The position numbers were made by a program, and so were the translations under genes. From NCBI GenBank assembly GCA_011800155.1, contig JAALGH010000011.1:1178001-1242000 (forward strand): a stretch of 64,000 nt of DNA. The letters are read 5' to 3'. This DNA is from Flammulina velutipes (taxonomy: Eukaryota > Basidiomycota > Agaricomycetes > Agaricales > Physalacriaceae). Shown here in pieces: positions 9,601 through 20,315 of the stretch. Position 1 is the stretch's first letter. Each line of letters starts with the position of its first letter. The notes under the pieces are model-generated. The model saw nothing but the letters and a program-made list of their open reading frames with translations, did not search any database and was not told the DNA's origin.

Positions 9601-10363
9601 GCTCGGTAAGCCACGGCATTGCCCCCGTTCGCGCCTGCAGCCCAAAATATTCCATATATGCTGGATAAAAGCCCGAGTTTCCCCAGTCAACGAGCCATAG
9701 CCTCCCACCAGAGTCCAAAATCATGTTGCGAGGTGCAAGGTCCTGGTGAACAAGGACGTGTTCGTGTTCTGGCTCCAAGACGAGTTCGGGGCGTGGATTG
9801 CAGTACATCGGACGACAGCACGTGAGCCACCAATTAATATAACCGATAAATTCAGCGGGGGAGGCGTGAAGAACGGCGCCATGTAGATCTTGGAGCCATT
9901 GTGAGCGGGTGCGTCCAGATTTTAACCCTCCCGTTCTTTGGGAGGTGACAGATCGGAGGCGTCGTAGATACGATCTCAATTGCCACGCGGCACGGAAGGT
10001 GCCCAGCCAACCGAGGTTGCGCCACAATTGTTCTAATGTGAAACCGTGGACACGCTCCATAACCATATAATGGGCGCCCCTGTCGTCAATGTCATCGATG
10101 GGAACTAGACGATGCACTGCCGGAGCCCTAACGCCAACCGCGCGCGCGCGTTCGATCGCAAGAACTTCGTCAAGGGCATCCTGGTCCCAATCTTGCCCTA
10201 CTTGTTTTACAATGAGATTGGGAGAAAGAACTATGACGGGTTCTTGGCGGGTGGTAACAAGGTAAGGGGATCGTTGAATGTATTTGACAAGATCATCGTC
10301 CGAGTAGCTGTCGAGCAATGCTTCGTCAAATGGAGTGACGAGCGGGGACGCGGTCCGATCCAT
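9437..10363 (-). CDS. APH-like small-molecule or protein kinase
   Basis: Single-exon gene of 308 aa with the protein-kinase-like fold of the aminoglycoside/choline phosphotransferase (APH) group. Visible motifs are NLIVKQVG with the ATP-binding Lys, YMVMERVHGFTLEQLW at the hinge, the catalytic loop VHQDLAPRNMIL (HxDxxxxN) and LVDWGNSGFYP as the metal-binding DxG equivalent followed by the usual P-x-x-E region (PAYMEYFG). Such genes are numerous in agaricomycetes and most have unknown substrates, so no resistance role is implied. The start is the first ATG of the open frame. A broken copy of its C-terminus lies at 47340-47480. Confidence 0.85.
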   Translation of the reverse strand: MDRTASPLVTPFDEALLDSYSDDDLVKYIQRSPYLVTTRQEPVIVLSPNLIVKQVGQDWDQDALDEVLAIERARAVGVRAPAVHRLVPIDDIDDRGAHYMVMERVHGFTLEQLWRNLGWLGTFRAAWQLRSYLRRLRSVTSQRTGGLKSGRTRSQWLQDLHGAVLHASPAEFIGYINWWLTCCRPMYCNPRPELVLEPEHEHVLVHQDLAPRNMILDSGGRLWLVDWGNSGFYPAYMEYFGLQARTGAMPWLTEHTWTAWWGRLRWSFFRWIVAGFSYQYHRPWRTFGVVGTRTQRFRMDKTPYSQPS

Positions 10364-11399
10364 TGAGGACTGCTGATGATTCAGTCATCTTTGTACTTGA
10401 ATGCAGTGGGTAAGAGAAGATGATTATCGCACCTCGAAGCCTATATTTTCCCCTCGACGGTCTTCCATACTACCAGGGAGTGTCATGAGGGCGGGAGGCA
10501 GAGTCCAGTTGAAGTTCAATCAATTCTACACGTAATATGAACTCACTAAAGTATTAGCGCGTTCCACGGTCATAGGTACCGAACCAGTCATGGTTGGTAG
10601 TTCAACGTTCAACTTCAGGAAACGGAGAACGCTGCACGAAGCATATCACCAGATTTGACGACGCCCTCAAATCCGAGTCAGGATGTCTCGAAGAGGAGGG
10701 TTTCTGAGGATATGAATCTCTGATAGTATTGAGACAAATTACCTCTGCGGCTAGATTAGTGACAGAACTTTGAAAAAAGGTGGCGACACTTCAAGCTGTC
10801 TAAGAGTCGGGTCGCGCATTGTCTTCTCCGAATCGAAGCTATCTTCATCGCCTGACGGCTGTAGTATATCTTGAGACTCTGAAGGGCCAGGCGACTCTGC
10901 CAGGCACTGACTTACAGGACATTTGAGTGATTCATGTTCTATACTATAATATAGTGTGGCGTTGATTGATGGCTGCCGATCACAAAATGACACTTGGCTC
11001 TTACCATCATTTCGGCGTTTGCGGGTTTTCGATTTCCGTCGTTGAACGTTGAAGATTAGTGGCGTCAAGAAGCCAATTTTTTGTGGGCTATGGTGCGCAT
11101 ATCAATTGACGACGCCAAATCCTAACTGAACGGATCAGAGTCCTTGTTCAACTCTTAAAGCTTCTTGTTTCCAACTTCGAACACGACCGCACTGGCGACG
11201 TTCTTCAACGACTGACTTGCCAAAGGTGCCTGAAGTCTATGGAACGAACCATGTCCTGAATACACGTGTCGAATTCTTGGTTTTTCGTCGCGAGCCGGTC
11301 GCTATTCTCTATCTCCGAGGATGATACAATGGACAAAAGGTGTTGGATTGGCAACTTGGTATTATACATGGGCTAGAAATGTTCGAAGAGTCAGGCTAA
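10364..11399. other. Spacer with a repeated 3'-flank motif
   Basis: No gene I can support. Around 10950-11010 it holds a stray copy of a motif (tgtggcgttgattgatggc ... ttggctcttacc) otherwise found just downstream of FMO1, the FMO relic and FMO2, so it may be the trace of another duplicated FMO end. Two copies of GTTCAAC in tandem lie at 10600-10613, and their reverse complement lies at 11041-11053. Confidence 0.4.
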
Positions 11400-12950
11400 C
11401 TACCTTTTAGACTGATAGACATATGAAATCATCTCCCCTTTACCATACGGATCCTCTGCGTTGATCTCGACATCCAATCCCCGGTCGCACATCCTACCAA
11501 TCTTCGCTACACTCGCCCTTGACAGTCTTACCAGCCTTGTTGGCAATTCTGCGAGGAAGAAAATCGAGTACATACTCCCCTTTCCGATCTTATCCCACCT
11601 CCCCTCCACCATCTTGAAAAAAGCGTCGTTCATGAACTGCACCTTAATGGGATAGTCCGACGTATCCGGTTGCTTCATCCGGTAGATGCCCTCCCTTTCG
11701 CTATCAGCGTAGCATGTAGGAGGCAGTGGCGAGATATACACGTCCAGCGCCTCCAAATGCGGGAGAAAATCGTGTTCCGCCGTGAGCCGCTTCACCAGCA
11801 TCTCCATCGCCGTGTCATACATCTTCTGCCACCCGGAGAAGCGCAGGCTGAGGTGCTTCAAGTGAGGCGTCAGTCTGAGAATCTCGAAGATCTCGGTCTG
11901 GGGTTGGAAGTCAGCAAGGGAGAGTGTATTGATGTCGCATTTGGAGCGCTTTATGAGGTCCAGAATGGCAGCGTAGGTGCCAGGCTCTGGTCCGACAGTG
12001 GAGAATTCCGTGAGCATCGGGAGTATTAGTGCTTGAAGGAAACGCGGACTCGTGGCACGAAGTTTTGGGAGGTTGTGCACGACGCGCGGGCGTATTGGCT
12101 TTCCAAAGCCTGTACCGAAGGAGCCTGATGCCACGTTGAGGTCTTCGAGCTGGGGATTGGCACGGAGGAGGTTGACGTAGGCGGCTGTCTTATCTGGGAC
12201 ATCTTTGAGAGGGATGGGTGGGGCGTCCAAGCGTATGTCTTCGAAATACGTGATCTGGGACCATGGGAGCGTGACGTTTTGAAAGGGCATGTTGAGAAGC
12301 GTTACTTCACGGAGGAGTGGCGCCTCGGAGATGAAGGTGAATTCTTGTTTGGGGTCCTCATCCCCGTTGTTGTGGACCGATAGGATCCGTAGGAGTGGGA
12401 GACGAGCACGGATGGGATCCAGCAGCGGGATGAATGAACCCGTCAATGCAAGCTGAGCCTTCTGCCATCGCGCGGAGTATGCAGCCATAACACGTATGAG
12501 ATTTCGGCAGATCATAGACGCTCTCCGTGGGACGTTCCGCATCAGTGCAGCGCCGTTATAGTCGAATCCAGGATCTCGCGAGAACTCGAGTTTGACGGAT
12601 AGTGGCGCTTTGCGGGATCGGACGAGGGCTAGGCGGAGGAGGGATACGGGATCGAAGGGCATTATGTCGTTGAAGTCGTCTTCAGGGCCGCCTATGCGGA
12701 TCTTTGCCCAGATTTGAGGGGTTTGGAGGGAGATGGTAAGCCAGGCGTGGCTGACGCGACTGAGTGCCCATGGGCCGTCGTTTACCTTTGTGATCAATGG
12801 GCCGGGATCATCTTCACCATAGTCGATGCACTCGATAAATATCAAGGGAAGGATGGACGACGATGAGGCGTGGATGCCTCTAATGAGTCGCTGATAAGCC
12901 ATGAAGATGCTGATACCGTTACCCGTAGGCAAATTCGTGGTTGCGGACAA
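11400..12950 (-). CDS. Degenerate F-box / LRR-like protein
   Basis: Uninterrupted 516-aa protein. Residues about 20-90 (SSSSILPLIFIECID...WALSRVSHAWLTISLQTPQIWAKIRI) follow the pattern of the basidiomycete F-box-like domain (LPxEILxxIFxxC ... VCRxWRxxALxTPxLWxxI) with a weak first helix. The rest has irregular Leu-rich repeats such as LPLLRILSVHNN, APLLREVTLLNMPF, NPQLEDLNVASG and TPHLKHLSLRFSGW. Such proteins are presumed SCF ubiquitin-ligase substrate receptors. The family is hugely expanded in mushrooms, and the partner cannot be guessed. No introns are needed. Confidence 0.8.
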   Translation of the reverse strand: MSATTNLPTGNGISIFMAYQRLIRGIHASSSSILPLIFIECIDYGEDDPGPLITKVNDGPWALSRVSHAWLTISLQTPQIWAKIRIGGPEDDFNDIMPFDPVSLLRLALVRSRKAPLSVKLEFSRDPGFDYNGAALMRNVPRRASMICRNLIRVMAAYSARWQKAQLALTGSFIPLLDPIRARLPLLRILSVHNNGDEDPKQEFTFISEAPLLREVTLLNMPFQNVTLPWSQITYFEDIRLDAPPIPLKDVPDKTAAYVNLLRANPQLEDLNVASGSFGTGFGKPIRPRVVHNLPKLRATSPRFLQALILPMLTEFSTVGPEPGTYAAILDLIKRSKCDINTLSLADFQPQTEIFEILRLTPHLKHLSLRFSGWQKMYDTAMEMLVKRLTAEHDFLPHLEALDVYISPLPPTCYADSEREGIYRMKQPDTSDYPIKVQFMNDAFFKMVEGRWDKIGKGSMYSIFFLAELPTRLVRLSRASVAKIGRMCDRGLDVEINAEDPYGKGEMISYVYQSKR

Positions 12951-13249
12951 CGGGCCGAACCAGGGCCGAGCTGTTTCTCTTTATTGAACACGGTCACAGT
13001 GAATCGTTTAGTATTACGGTATATTGTTTTCTGACTTCTCCTCTGTGCCCATTCATTCCCGTTCTACGCTTATTTGTCTACTCATTGTCTCAACTGCTTG
13101 CTCTCCTTGCTAGCCTCCCCATCAACAAATCATACTCTCAAAAGATTTAGAGGACTGCATCCAAGAATGAAGACATCATCACATTGACTGCGCTAGTTAC
13201 GTTTCGGAGGATGCTCCTGCGGCGTGGTTTACGCAGGTGAACAAGCAAC

Positions 13250-14546
13250 ATGTCGCCTTTCTCTCGGGAGTTCTTGCCCTTACAATCTTACGGACCTACA
13301 GCAAATTCTTTCCCTCGCCAATAGTATCAGAAGTCAGTTACTACACTGCGTATTATATACACCTGACCATCGTACCAGAGAACGTAGTTTCTGGCCACAC
13401 GACCCAGAGATCATCTCCAGGATCAACCTCGTCTCTGGGCAAGTCTCCAAACTAGCTATGTTTGTATGATCTGACCGACGTCATAGGGCGTTTTATGTTC
13501 GTTTTCGGTATGCATTCTTTTGCGTTTACCAGCGCATAGCTGACGATCGGGATAGTCAGACAGCGCTTCTATCACTTTTTCGGCGAGCCGAGTGCACGTC
13601 TTGAGCGCGATAGATCTGTGTATGGCGCGTTGAACGCTAGGCGAACACCCCTCATCGCCCTGTTTTCACCTATACTATTCTTCGCGCCGGACGTCCATCT
13701 CAAAGGCCTAGAGAAGATCTGGGTGGACGGGATCCTGAACAACTCTGTCTGGGGCTCATTCATAGAAAAACTCACCCATGAATGGCAGGAGTTCATCCTA
13801 TACGTGAGTGCTCCAGCTATTCATCACCTCAAGGACTTACTCAACGTCAAATCTATATTGACAGGCAACGGTGCGAACGCGAACGTCGCGTTCCTTGCGA
13901 TTTAGAGTGTCGATGGGGGCTCATACATACCATCCCGGACAGCGGCCCAGAGTGTCTAGTATAGGGAGTATCATACTCGGTTTGCTCCTTGTCCGACAGA
14001 ATCGATCCGAATCCCGAGAAACAGCCAATGAAACGGTGAGGCGGAAGCGGTTTATGGATGGGCATTAATTGATGAATCTAATTCTTTACAGCTCATGTTT
14101 TTGAATTCTCAGAAGCATTATATGCTTGGGCTGGAGACGTTAGCGATCATGTATAGTCTGCCATATGCTTTGTTGATGTGGGGTGAGTGGACCTTTCATT
14201 CAGAATACGCTGGTGGGGAGGTCGCTGATGGGGGTCCATTTTTATTGAAATGGTGTTTTTCCTGATGGCGTTCACTCTGATGTGTTTCGTCGGATCTAGC
14301 ATCGTTGTGAGGATGTTAGTGGGGAGCACATGGATGGCGGTAGCATGTCTTGTGTTGTGGTGCATATTCATATCGTGGGAGGCGAAGCAGAATGGGACGA
14401 GGAGGTGGTATTGGCTGCTGTTGGGATTCTGGTGGCCGTTGTGGGAGAGAGTTGTCCCGCCTGTGACTAACAAGTTTACTAGCAGTGTGCCAGGCCCGTG
14501 GAGGAATCGGAATTCGCTGGATTCGTCGGATGGGACCGTTGTATGA
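13250..14546 (+). pseudogene. Decayed multi-pass membrane protein gene
   Basis: This resembles an uncharacterised agaricomycete family with a soluble N-terminal part and several C-terminal membrane helices. Recognisable pieces, in order and in several frames, are NLTDLQQILSLANSIRSQL, FYHFFGEPSARLERDR, PLIALFSPILFFAPDVHLKG, WVDGILNNSVWGSF, LTHEWQEFIL, NANVAFLAI, SVDGGS, SIGSIILGLLLVRQ, YMLGLETLAIMYSLPYALLMWG and MAVACLVLWCIF. Lesions are visible: a frame change before NANVAF, a TAG at 13903-13905 where the pattern wants Gln (CAG), and another frame change before SSIGSI. Introns explain some frame changes but not the stop inside a conserved block. Function unknown. Confidence 0.7.
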
Positions 14547-14772
14547 TTGGAGGGTGGTGTATGCTAATTATGTATCTGTTACAATCCCGCTGTGGAAACC
14601 GTCGGGCTCCATCAACTTGTAGACATATCTTCTATACTTCTATATGCCTACCGCGATTCCTGCCGTTATTGTATGTTGGACTGTTAGCACAATAGCGAAA
14701 ATTCCCTTTTACGGACTGAGAATCTAAAGCTCAGGGCGATCAAAACATCCTCTATTTAGACATCATACATCC

Positions 14773-16374
14773 ATGACCCCTACACCTGAAGTTCCCATCA
14801 AGGCTCCTCCCTCCAATGAACATGAAAATGTTGAACATTTATCACAACACACACTACCCTTCGATGGTCGACCTGGCTTTGTATCAGCATCACTCAGTAA
14901 TGCCGCACCCGGATATTTTCCAGTCGAGCTAGGCATCCATTTGGCGGGAACTGGCACCATGTACACCATACTTCGCAAACTTGGAGAAGGCTCAGACTCA
15001 AGTGTTTGGATGGCTCAGACATCGTACGTGATGTGCTTCGCTCTATTTAAACCCCCTAAAACCAGCTCACCCTTTCTTCCCAGTCGAGGCAAGCTCGTCG
15101 CCATCAAGATCATAACCCGCCTTTCGAGCATCGGAATCCTCAATGCCACTCGCCTAGAACACAAATATCTTCTCCAGCTCACCGAGTCAAACGGTGTACA
15201 CTCGCATTGCTCTGTCCCTATCGACGTCATTTCTGCGGAGAGCGCGTACGGCACTCATGTGTGCTTCGTGTTCCCACTTCATGGGAGCTGTCTCGAGGAG
15301 CTCTGGATTGGACTCCACGAACAGAACCTCCAATTTCCCGTTGTCGTCGTCAAGAGCTTCATTCGACAAACACTCATAGCCCTGGCTCACATTCACTCGC
15401 TCGACCTGATTCATACCGGTCAGTAGTCATTTTCTATCTAGCTTTTGACTTACATCTCCACAGACGTCAACCTGAGCAATTTGCTCATCTGTATGGACGG
15501 ACAGCGGGAAGACGTCGCCGACTATATCCGAGAGCATCCCACGGAACAGTATCAACCTCTTGTTGATGAGCGTTTAGCGAAATCTTCTGGTCCCATTGCT
15601 AGTACTACCTTCCGCTCGCAGTCATTACCTCCCCTTGGGGTATCGCTCCGAACCATGCGCATCTGTCTGTCTGACTTCGGTGAAGGTAAGGAAAACATGC
15701 GCCACCGGTTTTAGTATGTAACTCATATTTCCCAAAGCACGGCAGCTTAAAACCTCCGGTGGTAGATGTTCGACGCTTCCCACCATGCGCGCACCTGAGA
15801 TTATCCTCGAGCATCCTTGGGGAAGACCAATCGATGTATGGGCGGTGGGCTGTATTGTCAGTCATACTCTTCTTCTCTATTCCCCATTACCTGATTCCAA
15901 GTAACAGGCGTTCGAACTATTGTCGAATACCAGGATATTCGACATCAAGGTTCCCGTCGGCATGAATCCGACTCATGTACATCTTGCCCGCATTGTCGAG
16001 CTCCTAGGAACATTCCCCGCCTCGATGCGCATTAGCAGTAAATCTGCAGATTTCTTTGATGACGACGGTAAGTAGTGTGCCTACCGCTACTTCAAGCAAA
16101 CGTTGTTGACTTCTATTTTTCAGGATGTCTACGAACATCCCTTCCAACTGCATTCAAACAACGTGAAACCCTTCAAGAGCGACTGTCAGCGGGTGGGCTG
16201 TCTGATACGGAAGCTCAGCAGGCCGCACGATTCATACTCCGATGCCTTTCCATTGACCCTCAGTCGAGAGCATCTGCAGCGGAGCTCTTGGAGGATGTAT
16301 GGTTCGAAGACGCTTGTTCTCCGCTTGGTCACCATAGTTCTTCACGCCCATTTGCGGAACCGCAGGAGGCTTAG
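14773..16374 (+). CDS. SRPK-like serine/threonine protein kinase
   Basis: Protein kinase of the CMGC/SRPK type, intact after removing five or six short introns. It starts MTPTPEVPIKAPPSN. The glycine loop is LGEGSDSSVWMA and the ATP lysine is in KLVAIKII. The catalytic loop is LIHTDVNLSNLLI, where the usual HRD Arg is Thr, as commonly seen in mushroom SRPK-like kinases. The DFG is in LSDFGEA, followed by TMRAPEIIL, DVWAVGCI and FELLSNTRIFDI. The C-lobe ends with SIDPQSRASAAELLEDVWF. The SRPK spacer insertion is short. It may phosphorylate SR-rich or other proteins, but most members of this fungal expansion have no known substrate. It ends in TAG at 16372-16374. Confidence 0.87.
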
Positions 16375-16864
16375 TTGAGACTACTTAGCGTAAACTGTCG
16401 AAGAAAAAGGTCTGTAGAAAGAATACAATAGAATGTATTTGAAAGGCTTTTTTATTCTCGCTTACCAGCATTCGGAATAGTACGAATATTACTCCACAGC
16501 TCTCCACACACGCAACCCCAACATTCAGCTACTGTAGTAGAAGTTTTGCAAATGTTCTAGTTACTGTACTGTAACGTATGTGGCGTTGTCAGAGTGCCTT
16601 CTACTTATTACTAGTGCTTCATCGACTAGTGTAAGTAATAGTAAGGAACTAAAGGAAGTGGGGGGCTCTATGTGTCTGGCACGTGTTTATGCCTTAAAGT
16701 TACAGCCGTAGAGCACTTGTCACTAGGAGGGAGGAAGGTCGAAGGATATTTAGAATTATAAATTCAAACTGTCGCATTATTCTGAGGTCATGAGCCCTGC
16801 CATCACAACTAGTGGAAACGGCGGCCAGCAGCTCCCAAGCGACTTCTCCTTCCAGTTCTGAAGC
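16375..16864. other. Convergent spacer between kinase and transporter
   Basis: No gene seen. A TGTGGCGT motif occurs at 16579-16586. Both flanking genes end into this region. Confidence 0.5.
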
Positions 16865-18642
16865 TTAAAGCTTCCACTCCTCCACTCTCACCTCGCAATC
16901 CTCCCCTCCCCCATCCTTTCTCCTATTCCTCCTCCAATAAATGCCATGCAGCACCCCACACGCAACCCCAACACTCAACAACGCCCCAGCATTCACCCAA
17001 TGCCCCGTCGGGAACCCCCGACTCTCCTCCTCACTCTTATATATCCACACCCCCACAATCTGGCCGTACGCCCCAAACGACACATTCATCGCCACCACCA
17101 TCCCCGTCACCGCCGGATGCACATTGCTCGAGACCCATCCAATGAGTGGGGGCACAGAGGCGTAACATCCGCTAGCTGCGATTATCAGAGCGCCATATCG
17201 TTGCTAAAGTAGTTGTGGTTACGTTGGGTAGAAGTGGATTGAAGGAGGACATACCTTATACGCATCAGGCGCTAGACAAGCCGATAGGATGAACCCCGAG
17301 GCTCCCACCAGCGAACATACCCCAGCGACCAGACCTCGTCTATTCCAAGCGTCTGCGCAGTACGCTACTGGGATTGTCACGACGTACGCGATAGCATACG
17401 GCGGGGCAGCGAGTATCTGCGCATGCAGAGACGTATAGCCGAGACCCTTTATGATCGTGGGCGTAAACAGAGATAGACTCCCAAAGGTGAGAGATACACC
17501 AAAGTATGCCTAGGACCAGGAATCAGAGCGGCTGACTTAAGGTCAAATAAAAATGAATGCTCACGAAGTAGTGTATCCACAACCTCCAATCCATCAACGT
17601 CTCCTTGACTATTTCCCAGCTCAAATCCTTGTTCGTAGATTTAGATTCGCTAGAAGGTCCCAGTCGAGCCACGGCGAGGATCCTTTCATCTTCATTGAGC
17701 CATAGCGCGGTCTCCGGGAAGTCCGGGAATATATTCCATATCACCACCGAGAGAAGCACGGATGGGAGACCTTCGAGTATGAATAGCCACCTAGTATCAC
17801 CATTAGGACCTTCACGAAAAGAAAAGAATCAAATGAAACAGACCTCCAAGCAACAAGCCCCCCAACCCCGTCCATATGAGCCACACCAAATGCCACCAGA
17901 CCGCCGAACGCACTGGCCAGCGCTGCCGATGCATAAATGAACGCAATCCGCACAGAGCGTTCTTCAGGTCGATACCAAAATGTGAGGCAGAATGACAAGC
18001 CGGGGAAGAAGCCTGGTAGAAGCGTCCAGTTGAGCTCATGAATCATAATGAACACGGACCAGCTTCAAACGTCCCCAAGAGGAACCGAACAACGGCAAGG
18101 GATGCAAAGTCCTTCACCCCGCCCATGGCCATGGTGATCATGCCCCAGCAGACCATAAGGAACGCTATCCATCGCTGCAACGGTCGTCAACAAAGGGGAA
18201 GAGTCGGGCTGAAGGGGATGACATACACTTGGACGAAGTCGTTTGATCAGATAATTGGACGGGACCTCGAAGATTCCATAGGCAATCGCAAAAGCCATCA
18301 GCGTAATCCTGCGGAAGTATATCAGAGCACTGAAGGTAGACATCTAAGTGTACCTACTTGTATTGCATCTGCGAGAGCCCTGTCGAAGTCAAGAGATCGT
18401 GGCCTTCCTCCTGGTTCATGACTTTTGCATTGCCGACGTTCGACCTATCCATGCTGTTGAGCAGGTATATGAGCGCCGAGACGGGGAGTATCCGCATATC
18501 CATCTTGCGGAGAAGGATACGGGTTTGAGCTTGTGTTTGCTCTCCATTGAAGTCATTTGGCTGTTGGGTGTGGGTTGAGATAGTAGCAGACGGGATATGG
18601 CACACGTACAAGTTCTTTGCTGGGAATGGATTCCTCTGGCAT
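16865..18642 (-). CDS. MFS transporter, anion:cation symporter (Dal5/Tna1-like)
   Basis: Plasma-membrane major facilitator of the allantoate/nicotinate permease (ACS) group, importing an organic anion with protons. The start at 18642 gives MPEESIPSKEL, then an intron, then RKMDMRILPVSALIYLLNSMDRSNVGNAKV, the typical TM1 and D-R-x-N region of this family. Later exons give FEVPSNYLIKRLRPS, FPGLSFCLTFWYRPEERSVRIAF (TM4-5), FPDFPETALWLNEDER in the central loop, and VPPLIGWVSSNVHPAVTGM plus WIYKSEEESRGFPTGHW near TM11-12. All exons are open and about seven introns are needed. The substrate (allantoate, nicotinate, pantothenate or another) cannot be fixed from sequence. Confidence 0.87.
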
Positions 18643-19920
18643 GGCGAATGTAATATGGCTAGAAAAATTATGTCGACGCCTCTTATTAGGACAGCGCAAG
18701 CTTTCCGTCCGAAGTATATCAGCGCAGAGCGCGCGTCACTGGTGCGCTATCTTGCTTCTAGCACTTTGATCTTGAGGATATTCGCTATCCGTGGTGCAAC
18801 AGTAGGCGTCTATGCCCGCCGGAGCAAATTTGAAGCCGGACAGATTAGCAATACTGACTCTCAAGTCTATGCATGAGTTCCGTAGAAGTACACTGAGGGA
18901 AAGTAAACGTCATTTTGAGAACTTCGTGGCCTCTAGTCACATACCTTCGACAGAGTATACGTGCAAACGCCTTCGTCCTGCGGCTGATTCACCACACCAC
19001 TCAATCCTAGCGTCACGCAATAATAGGAGTCAAGAAGATCCTTCTTGACCGTTTTTCCTGCAGCATACTTATCACCGTTTCCAACACCACGATGCATTAC
19101 CGTGAAGCATCACATCGTTCCACGATTGCCTCGATTTCTCCCATCGACTCGTTGGTAGTCGAACGCATCGGTAGACCGAGGCCATCGCATCGTCCGTATT
19201 CTCCGAATGACGGAAGGGCTTGAGCAGAGAAAAGGATGCTCCGTAAAGGAGCGAGCAGTTCGCTCCACGACGCCTGTAGGCATATGGACTACGCGGTCGG
19301 CTGTTTCATACCTGACTAGAGAAAGAACGAGATGCATCAGCCTCGAATAGTTGAACGAAATCAGATCGTCTAGAGTCGACATGCGAGAGGAAGAGGAAGA
19401 GACCCGTCTCTTGTACGCCGCTCTCCGTTGCCCAAGACAGGATGTCTTCGAGGGTAAGCGCATCATCATCATGGTTATTGGTTGTTCATTACGGCATGAG
19501 AAGACATCCTCGATGTCTCCAAGCCGACATTCGTCCATTGCCCAACCTGTGGTAAGAGGGACCGATGGTTCAGAGGAATATTAGCAAAAGTTGACGTTGA
19601 CGTTGACATAATGGGGCAAATGCGAGTGTTCTCAAATTGGTGAAGAGACGGAGTGGTCCAGGAAGTCGAATAAATTTTACTGCAGGAAGGTAGGGAACAA
19701 GGACATAGTTCACACATGTTTTTGTCTGGAGAGTGTGTTAGCTTTAGGTTGCAATGCAAGGATTCCAGGCGCTCATATCTGGCCTTGTCGTGTCAACATG
19801 CGGAACCTCATTGAAGGGCTCCGTCTGGACGCGAGTTGGGTGCGCCACCACGACGTGTATAATCACAGCGCTGACCGACGAAATAGGCTCACCAATGGGG
19901 TTGTATTACGGGTAGACAGT
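18643..19920. other. Spacer with a possible unresolved small gene
   Basis: No firm gene. On the minus strand between about 19538 and 19097 there is coding-like sequence: one frame reads ILSWATESGVQETGLFLFL and HVDSRRSDFVQLFEADASRS, then after a GT-AG intron SWSELLAPLRSILFSAQALP and MGEIEAIVERCD. I could not place a start with consistent splice phases and recognise no family, so it is left as a possible gene or relic. It lies upstream of the transporter and downstream of TOM7. Confidence 0.3.
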
Positions 19921-20226
19921 CTATGCAAGTGGGCTAATAAGTCTGCGCGACGTGAGCAACAACGTTGACAATGAAAGCGTGTCGTACGCACTTTATGAGA
20001 GACGGCTGGGGGTTGCTCCTCGTGAAGCCAAAGTATATTATGAGAGGAATCCAGCCGTAATGGAACACCGTCTGCGTCTGTCAGTTGGCAACTCGACGCC
20101 GGAAAATGGCCTAAACGCACCCGGCCAAGCTCGACGGCCTTGTTAATGGCTTCCTGCAACGTTACTTCAGAAAAGGCAGCGCATATAGTCAACGAGACCA
20201 CCGACTTTTGTGTCTTCAGAGGGCAT
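19921..20226 (-). CDS. TOM7: TOM7, mitochondrial outer-membrane translocase subunit
   Basis: A small tail-anchored subunit of the TOM complex, which imports proteins into mitochondria and helps regulate TOM assembly. Four tiny exons on the minus strand (20206-20226, 20121-20153, 19992-20077 and 19921-19942), joined at GT-AG introns of 43-52 nt, encode 53 aa. It begins MPSEDTKEAINKAVELGR, continues through the membrane segment FHYGWIPLIIYFGF and ends TRSNPQPSLIKLISPLA. The HYGWIP core and the RSNPxPSLIKLISPLA end are the fungal Tom7 signature, and the length is right for the family. It is head to head with eIF3f, 89 bp between starts. It is invisible in unspliced frames. Confidence 0.94.
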
Positions 20227-20315
20227 AATGGCGAGCAGTGGTGGTGGTGGTTGCTGTTTGGGAGTGACCGGCGTTTGCCGACAGTGGTGAAAAAGTTTGC
20301 TTGCCATCGACCACC
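20227..20315. promoter_or_regulatory. Compact bidirectional promoter, TOM7 / eIF3f
   Basis: Only 89 bp separate the two start codons, so the genes must share promoter elements. The eIF3f start has a strong context (ccaccATG). No TATA box is evident, as is common for housekeeping divergent pairs. Confidence 0.7.

Noticed and set aside
19097..19538. Possible small spliced minus-strand gene
   Set aside because: Coding-like frames are present but splice phases could not be reconciled with a start; left as unresolved.
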